Shown piece after piece: positions 59,527 through 64,000 of a DNA stretch of 64,000 nt. The stretch comes from an uncultured Eubacteriales bacterium (lineage in GTDB: Bacteria; Bacillota; Clostridia; Oscillospirales; Acutalibacteraceae): NCBI GenBank assembly GCA_948527295.1, contig CAOSWK010000005.1, forward strand, positions 1 to 64,000, read 5' to 3'. Numbering within the stretch: position 1 is the stretch's first letter; each line of letters starts with the position of its first letter. The position numbers were made by a program, and so were the translations under genes. The notes beneath the pieces are model-generated. The model made no database searches. It worked only from the letters and a program-made list of their open reading frames with translations, and was not told the DNA's origin.

Positions 59527-61059
59527 ATGGGAATCCTGGAAGTCACGAACTTGGCACATTCTTTTGGAGACAAAATTTTATATAAAAACGCAACGTTCGA
59601 GCTGTTTAAAGGCGAACATATGGGGATCGTCGGTCAAAACGGGGCCGGCAAAACGACTCTTTTGCGTTCGCTCGTTGAAGATATTACGCCGGATTCTGGA
59701 AATATCCGTTGGCAAAAGGGCATTAAAATCGGGTACCTTGACCAGCACGCAAAAATCGACCGTAAAATGACTATTTTTGAATATTTAAAGACTGCGTTTA
59801 ATGATTTGTATACAGTGGAGCGGGAGCTGAACGCGATTTATGAAAATATGGGCGAAGTCACGAATGATGCGGTGTTAGAAAAGGCCTCGGATTATCAAAA
59901 TCTGCTTGTTAATAACGGATTTTATGAAATCAAGAGCACGGTTTTAAGGGTTTCAAGTGGCCTGGGCGTTGATTCTCTGGGATTGGACACGTTGCTTGAG
60001 ACTCTGAGTGGCGGCCAACGGGCTAAGGTGATTCTGGCAAAGCTTTTGCTAGAAAGTCCGGATGTCTTGCTGCTTGACGAGCCTACAAATTTTCTTGATA
60101 AAGAGCATGTGGATTGGCTTTCGGAATACCTAAGAAGCTTCAAGGGCGCATTTTTGCTTGTTTCACACGACTTTGATTTTGTTAACAAGGTCACGAACTG
60201 CATTTTGGATATAGAATTTCAGAAAATCACGAAGTATAGCGGGAATTTCGACAAGTTCCTAAGCGTAAAGCAAGTCCGTAAGGAAAGCTACGTCCGGGAA
60301 TTTCAAGCGCAGCAAAAGGAAATCAAAAAGCACGAGGAGTTTATCGCAAAAAACAGAGCCCGAGCGTCCACCGCAAAGCAGGCGCAGTCGAGGATAAAGC
60401 TGCTCGATAAAATGGAAAAGCTGTCGCCACCGCAGGCTCCGCCCAAACCCAATTTTAGGTTGACGTCACTGCCCATTTCGGCGCAAAAACCGCTAAAAGT
60501 CCACAGCCTTGAAATAGGCTACGATAAAGTATTATTGCCCAAAATCACTTTTGAAGTCAAGTCCGGCGAAAAGGTAGTAATAACGGGGTTTAACGGGATC
60601 GGAAAGTCCACTTTGCTAAAGACGCTAATAGGGCAAATCCCAGCAATTTCGGGCAAATTTAAATTCGCAGATTACGTAAAACTAGCATACTTTGAGCAAG
60701 ACTTAGTGTGGCGCGATCCCGAACTAACGCCATTAGAGGTGGTATTGCAGAAATTTCCTAAATTTTCAGATAGAGACGCACGAAGGCAATTAGCTCGCTG
60801 TGGCGTAATGACCAAAAACGTCACTCAAAAAATAAGCACGCTAAGCGGCGGCGAGCAGGCGAAAGTCAAGCTGTGCATATTAATAAACACGAAGTCAAAC
60901 TTTTTGATCCTGGATGAGCCCACGAACCATCTGGATGCCGATGCAAAAAAGGCGTTGAAGGAGCAACTTTTAAATTGGGGCGGTAGCTTAATTCTTGTCT
61001 CCCATGAGGCGGACTTTTATAGCAACCTTGCCGATAAAATAATAAATCTTCAAAATTAA
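59527..61059 (+). CDS. ABC-F ATPase, probable ribosome-protection or translation factor
   Basis: 510 residues, two ABC domains and no membrane span. Domain 1: Walker A GQNGAGKTTLL, signature LSGGQRAKVILA, Walker B VLLLDEPTNFLD and HD switch SHDFDFV. Domain 2: GFNGIGKSTLL, LSGGEQAKVKLC, FLILDEPTNHLD and SHEADFY. The linker (about 245-320) is basic and helical (KKHEEFIAKNRARASTAKQA). ABC-F proteins bind the ribosomal E site; some displace antibiotics (VmlR, VgaA, LsaA types), others assist translation, and the linker alone does not decide which. ATG 59527 is correctly placed after AGGAGGGAG; the frame from 59473 is leader. The attenuator upstream favours a drug-responsive factor. Confidence 0.92.
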   Translation: MGILEVTNLAHSFGDKILYKNATFELFKGEHMGIVGQNGAGKTTLLRSLVEDITPDSGNIRWQKGIKIGYLDQHAKIDRKMTIFEYLKTAFNDLYTVERELNAIYENMGEVTNDAVLEKASDYQNLLVNNGFYEIKSTVLRVSSGLGVDSLGLDTLLETLSGGQRAKVILAKLLLESPDVLLLDEPTNFLDKEHVDWLSEYLRSFKGAFLLVSHDFDFVNKVTNCILDIEFQKITKYSGNFDKFLSVKQVRKESYVREFQAQQKEIKKHEEFIAKNRARASTAKQAQSRIKLLDKMEKLSPPQAPPKPNFRLTSLPISAQKPLKVHSLEIGYDKVLLPKITFEVKSGEKVVITGFNGIGKSTLLKTLIGQIPAISGKFKFADYVKLAYFEQDLVWRDPELTPLEVVLQKFPKFSDRDARRQLARCGVMTKNVTQKISTLSGGEQAKVKLCILINTKSNFLILDEPTNHLDADAKKALKEQLLNWGGSLILVSHEADFYSNLADKIINLQN

Positions 61060-61086
61060 GCGGTCTAAATCATTTCATTGAAAATA

Positions 61087-61119
61087 AAAACGACTAACTC
61101 AAACGGTTAGACGTTTTTT
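61087..61119 (+). terminator. Terminator of the ABC-F gene
   Basis: AAAACG-CTAAC and GTTAG-CGTTTT arms with one bulge around TCAAACG, then a T tract. Confidence 0.85.
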
Positions 61120-61161
61120 ATGTGTTTATCTGCCAACATATACATTATCTTTTGTGAGGCA

Positions 61162-61570
61162 TTACAGCGCTTTTACTGGATTTGGGCTTGTTTCAAATCG
61201 GTAATCTTGACCGTTTTTCATTATATAGGACTCTATCATTTTGTGCGAAGGAACACCGTCTATTGGGGTATTCAGTACATTTTGAATTTTAAAGAACTTA
61301 GCGTTTTTTGGAAGCTGCGAGACATACGGATATTCTTTTTTATAAGAAGTATTATTGGCGGTGTTTTTAAGGATATCTCTAACATATTCTACGTTGGGGC
61401 CAAGCTTTAAAAGTTCGGGGAATTCGCCATCTGGAATAACTTGCTGCCACTCTTTTCCTTCGTACTTTTTCAACAAATCGGCAGCTTTGTGAAGATGCGC
61501 AACTTCCTGCAAAAAGTGCTACTCTCAAATCTTCTTTATTTGCAGATCCAGCTCACCTCAATTTATCTAT
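61162..61570 (-). pseudogene. 5'-damaged ferritin-like protein gene
   Basis: The open part (61162-61512) encodes about 116 residues: EVAHLHKAADLLKKYEGKEW, PDGEFPELLKL, YVRDILKNTANNTSYKKEYP and a tail ending RFETSPNPVKAL. The first segment has the E-x2-H and helix pattern of a ferritin-like four-helix fragment. In the neighbouring frame upstream the DNA reads AGSANKEDLRVALFQEVAHL if two bases near 61513 are removed, and a TGA lies a few codons earlier. No start codon or site fits the open part. It looks like a gene with a recent 5' frameshift. The exact family is uncertain. Confidence 0.5.
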
Positions 61571-61591
61571 AGTCATCATGTTTAACTTTTG

Positions 61592-61936
61592 CTAACGTTT
61601 TAATTCGTCGTTATTAATTTTAAATTGTTGTTTTAATTTTGTACAAAACTGCTGAGGATTTAAAGTTACAAGACATTTAAAAAGCGCAGGACATAAGGTC
61701 AATACTCGAAATGCCGGACAAAAGTCCTTCTACGAAGTCTCTTAACTCAAGCGGATTAAATATAAAATTAAATCTTCTTCTAACGCATTAAGCATTAAAC
61801 TGATTAACATATCGCTATAAATTACTTTGCCGGAACAATAAATTTCAGTTTTACGGCCTTTCGGGATAATTGTACTTATAAACAATGTCGCCTCATAAAC
61901 ATTTTATTCGTTTTTTTGCTGAACATCTATCTTCAT
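61592..61936 (-). pseudogene. Decayed gene of unknown family
   Basis: From ATG 61936 the frame gives MKIDVQQKNE, a TAA, then NVYEATLFISTIIPKGRKTE, IYCSGKVIYSDMLISLMLNA and LEEDLILYLIRLS. After a shift it reads LRDFVEGLLSGISSIDLMS, and after another FKCLVTLNPQQFCTKLKQQF followed by a TAG at 61592. The parts are protein-like and add up to about 115 residues, but one stop and two shifts interrupt them. I do not recognise the protein. Confidence 0.5.
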
Positions 61937-62249
61937 CTTTTAAACGTTTGTAGCTCCCGTCATAGAAGTAAATATACAGTCTTTCAATCACTCCAGAAAC
62001 TGTCTACTTTCAAGTTGATTGTTGGACCTTTTTATAATACACAAATAAAGTTTTGAATGTGTGAAATTTTAAGATGAAGCTCCGAAGGCATCCTTGCCCA
62101 GGGATATTCTCGAACGATGATTTAATCGACTTGCAAGAATTAATCCCTGATGTTCATAAATCTGGCATGGTTTCCATAATGCATAAAGCCACTCGGATGG
62201 CCTCTCGCTTCCCAATTATGCCACGTTTTTTCGCGAGCTTTTGGGCAAA

Positions 62250-62280
62250 CAAAAAAGAGCAGGTTGCCCTACTCTTTTAA
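62250..62280. terminator. Bidirectional terminator-like hairpin
   Basis: GAGCAGG-TTGC-CCTACTC (one mismatch) flanked by six A on the left and TTTT on the right, so it could act on either strand. Confidence 0.6.
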
Positions 62281-62396
62281 AATCAAAAATTTTTATTTTA
62301 ATATAAAAATCGCGACACGCTGAGCTTTATATCAATAGTGAAGTGAAAATATGCCTAATACCTATACTTTTGATACAATGCACGTTTGCTAAGAAA

Positions 62397-62418
62397 TTAT
62401 GCAGGGGTGTGCATAATT
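62397..62418. promoter_or_regulatory. Operator-like perfect inverted repeat
   Basis: ATTATGCA, GGGGTG, TGCATAAT: two perfect 8-bp arms, nested in outer arms AAGAAAT (62392) and ATTTCTT (62435). It lies about 100 bp upstream of the mrr promoter. Confidence 0.4.
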
Positions 62419-62513
62419 TTGCACGGAAATTATATTTCTTAAAAAAAGAAACAGCATAGTAATTTCGGGTGCCACAAGTAAAAATTTACTATCATGTTTA
62501 TATAACAAGAGAG

Positions 62514-62542
62514 TTGAAAATAAATTGCTCTCGTGGTATACT
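62514..62542 (+). promoter_or_regulatory. Promoter of the mrr gene
   Basis: TTGAAA at 62514-62519, 17 bp, TATACT at 62537-62542 with a TGG extension. The leader to the start codon is about 135 nt. Confidence 0.85.
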
Positions 62543-62570
62543 TTGTTAGTAGTAAATTAACAAATTTATT

Positions 62571-62587
62571 TTACTAAACCTTAGTAA
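62571..62587. promoter_or_regulatory. Dyad in the mrr leader
   Basis: TTACTAA-ACC-TTAGTAA is a perfect 7-bp inverted repeat 30-45 bp after the -10 box. A related TTAGTAGTAA occurs at about 62546. Either a repressor operator or an RNA hairpin is possible. Confidence 0.4.
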
Positions 62588-62681
62588 GATTAGGCAGTAT
62601 TTGACGATTAATAAGTTAGCAGAGTAAGACTTTGTTATAGTATAGGTGATTTTATCTACAAAGGAGATGAAGTATCCGAAA

Positions 62682-63593
62682 ATGGCTGTTCCCAAATTTT
62701 TTGAATTTTTTGAGGGCTTTTTGCGTGCAATTGAAGATGGTCGAATACATACCGCAAAAGAAGTGCGACATAGGCTTTCTTTAGATATGCAAATTTCAGA
62801 AAAAGATCGCGCAGAAATGCTTCCAAGCGGCAAGCAAAGCAAATTTGAGAACCGTGTCGCATGGGCAAGAACTTACTTGGATAAAGCTGGCCTTGTTGAA
62901 ACTCCTTCAAGAGGGAAATACCGCATCACTGATGCCGGCAAAAAGGCTTTGGCCTCTGGAAAAGAAATAAATATTAAGTATTTGGAAAAGTCGGAAAAAT
63001 TTAGAGCGTTTCATAAAACATTAACTCCCAATGCTTCGAATTTGGTTGATGAGGAAAAAGATGAGTCTCCTGCAGAAATTTTGGACATTGCATTTCAGCA
63101 AATAACAGCAACATTGGCAAGCCAGCTTATGGATGAAGTTATGAAATTATCATCAGCACAATTCGAAAAATTGGTAGTTAACCTGTTGCTTAACATGGGT
63201 TATGGAAATGGCATTACAGAGGCAGGGATGGTTACCCAGCAATCTAACGACGGCGGAATCGACGGAATAATCAAAGAGGATCAGCTTGGGTTCAGTAACA
63301 TTTATATTCAGGCAAAGCAATGGGCAACAGATCAGACAGCTGGAAAACCAGAAATTCAGAAATTTGTGGGAGCACTTCAAGGCCAGCAGGCGCAAAAAGG
63401 GTTATTTATCACAACTGCAAAATTTTCAAGTGGCGCATTGCAATACGCGGATAATTTACTTGGAACAAAAGTCGTTTTGGTTGATGGGCTAACTTTAACA
63501 AAGTTAATGATTAAGCATAATGTTGGGGTATCTGTGGAGCATATTTATGAAGTGAAAAAAGTTGACAATGATTTCTTTTCCGAAGGATTATAA
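62682..63593 (+). CDS. mrr: Mrr-type restriction endonuclease
   Basis: 303 residues. Mrr enzymes cut modified (methylated) DNA. The N-terminal Mrr_N winged-helix domain (about 1-110) has MAVPKFFEFFEGFLRAIEDG and FENRVAWARTYLDKAGLVET. The C-terminal PD-(D/E)xK nuclease has LSSAQFEKLVVNLLLNMGYG, the acidic residue in SNDGGIDGIIKED and QAK as IYIQAKQW (Q in place of D/E, the usual Mrr form), then GALQGQQAQKGLFITTAKFS. Start is set at ATG 62682 to match Mrr N-termini; the AGGAG site is 16 nt upstream, and ATG 62667 directly abuts that site. No methyltransferase or specificity gene is adjacent, as expected for type IV restriction. Confidence 0.92.
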   Translation: MAVPKFFEFFEGFLRAIEDGRIHTAKEVRHRLSLDMQISEKDRAEMLPSGKQSKFENRVAWARTYLDKAGLVETPSRGKYRITDAGKKALASGKEINIKYLEKSEKFRAFHKTLTPNASNLVDEEKDESPAEILDIAFQQITATLASQLMDEVMKLSSAQFEKLVVNLLLNMGYGNGITEAGMVTQQSNDGGIDGIIKEDQLGFSNIYIQAKQWATDQTAGKPEIQKFVGALQGQQAQKGLFITTAKFSSGALQYADNLLGTKVVLVDGLTLTKLMIKHNVGVSVEHIYEVKKVDNDFFSEGL

Positions 63594-64000
63594 ATATTTT
63601 AAGTGCTTGTAGTTTTTGTTACTAAAAATTTTTTACTATGTGCATTTTCGCATATGCAGGGGACTTTACCATTTGCCCTCTCTATTGCCGCGTTTTTATA
63701 CAAGACCCGTATCTTCGGGCTCTTACTAAATTTATTTTCTGTAATGTTTTGTTTGAGTTTATCGCAGGAATAAAGGAAAATAGTCAGCTTTTGTGCGGCG
63801 CAGCCCCACTAGATAAAGAAACGCGAGAAAAATTCGCGTTATCGCTTACTACCGAACTCGAAGTTACGAAAGATTTATATTAAAAAAAGGTTGGCTTGAG
63901 TAAAGTGTGGTAAATTTATATTTCAGAAATTCTAAAGCATGTTGCTGGGCCAAGCGCTACTCTTGCTAAGTATAAACCAGATTTCATTTAGACAAAAAAT
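63594..64000. other. Downstream region with a doubtful small ORF
   Basis: 407 bp up to the window edge. An 81-codon frame at 63638-63883 lacks a ribosome-binding site, but its end (LLCGAAPLDKETREKFALSL) resembles the DNA after the frameshift in copy A at 5450 (FCGAAI, REKFA). It may be a third, 5'-replaced piece of that family. Nothing else is convincing. Confidence 0.35.

Larger units (their letters stand above)
61937..62513. other. Intergenic region with hairpins, no secure gene
   Basis: 577 bp. An open frame at 62074-62280 runs into the terminator at 62250 and has no ribosome-binding site; the opposite strand of the same piece is also partly protein-like, so neither is called. Two structured spots are listed separately. 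Confidence 0.4.

Noticed and set aside
61137..61410. Plus-strand ORF across the ferritin-like remnant
   Set aside because: Antisense to a better minus-strand reading.
62074..62280. 68-codon plus-strand ORF
   Set aside because: No ribosome-binding site, ends in a terminator stem, and the opposite strand is equally plausible.

Overview
The window looks like a chromosomal segment from a low-GC, Gram-positive, clostridia-type bacterium (Bacillota). Supporting signs are the sepF-divIVA-ileS division block, the rimP-nusA-ylxR-ylxQ-infB-rbfA-nrnA-truB operon, a fused ispH/S1-domain gene (a clostridial arrangement), ireB, luxS, an endonuclease-type MutL without MutH, AGGAGG ribosome-binding sites and unusually frequent TTG starts. 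No genus can be fixed from sequence alone.

Layout. 1-6.5 kb is an AT-rich accessory region. It holds a GT8 glycosyltransferase with a signal peptide (cut by the window edge), a GLUG-repeat wall protein, a leucine-rich-repeat remnant, gene debris and a secreted protein of unknown function. 6.8-12 kb carries pheST, ireB, a conserved hypothetical gene and a radical-SAM gene. 12.3-24.2 kb carries an HPr-like gene without the usual histidine, mtaB, a GHL10 lipoprotein-like hydrolase, a polysaccharide ABC exporter, miaB, mutS, mutL and miaA. 24.2-35.5 kb is a division, translation and polyphosphate block (HlyD-like, sepF, divIVA, ileS, lspA, rluD-type, ppx-like, ppk1, luxS). 35.5-38.6 kb has GNAT, an amidase, rpsF-ssb-rpsR and a 3-methyladenine glycosylase. 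38.65-45.7 kb is the nusA-infB-truB operon on the minus strand. 46-53 kb has a Xre regulator, valS, ruvX, ispH-S1, rplS and lepB. 53-64 kb is again accessory and heavily decayed: an AEC transporter, a large Rossmann protein, an initiator tRNA abutted by an adhesin pseudogene, GT92, several frameshifted genes, an ABC-F gene and a solitary Mrr nuclease.

The core genes act in translation (three aminoacyl-tRNA synthetases, tRNA modification by MiaA/MiaB/MtaB/TruB, S6, S18, L19, IF-2, RbfA, RimP), DNA repair (MutS/MutL, Mpg, RuvX, SSB) and cell division (SepF, DivIVA). Many promoters are very regular: -35 and -10 boxes separated by exactly 17 bp.

The most interesting signal is upstream of the ABC-F gene. 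A consensus promoter is followed by a 14-codon leader ORF, an antiterminator hairpin overlapping the leader stop codon, and an overlapping intrinsic terminator. This has the logic of a ribosome-stalling attenuator for an antibiotic-responsive ABC-F factor. Other points of note are a skew reversal suggesting a local inversion at about 38.6-46.4 kb, exported glycosyltransferases, a small-protein family in decaying copies, an adhesin pseudogene fused to the initiator tRNA 3' end, and a motif-poor Ppx-like protein beside Ppk.
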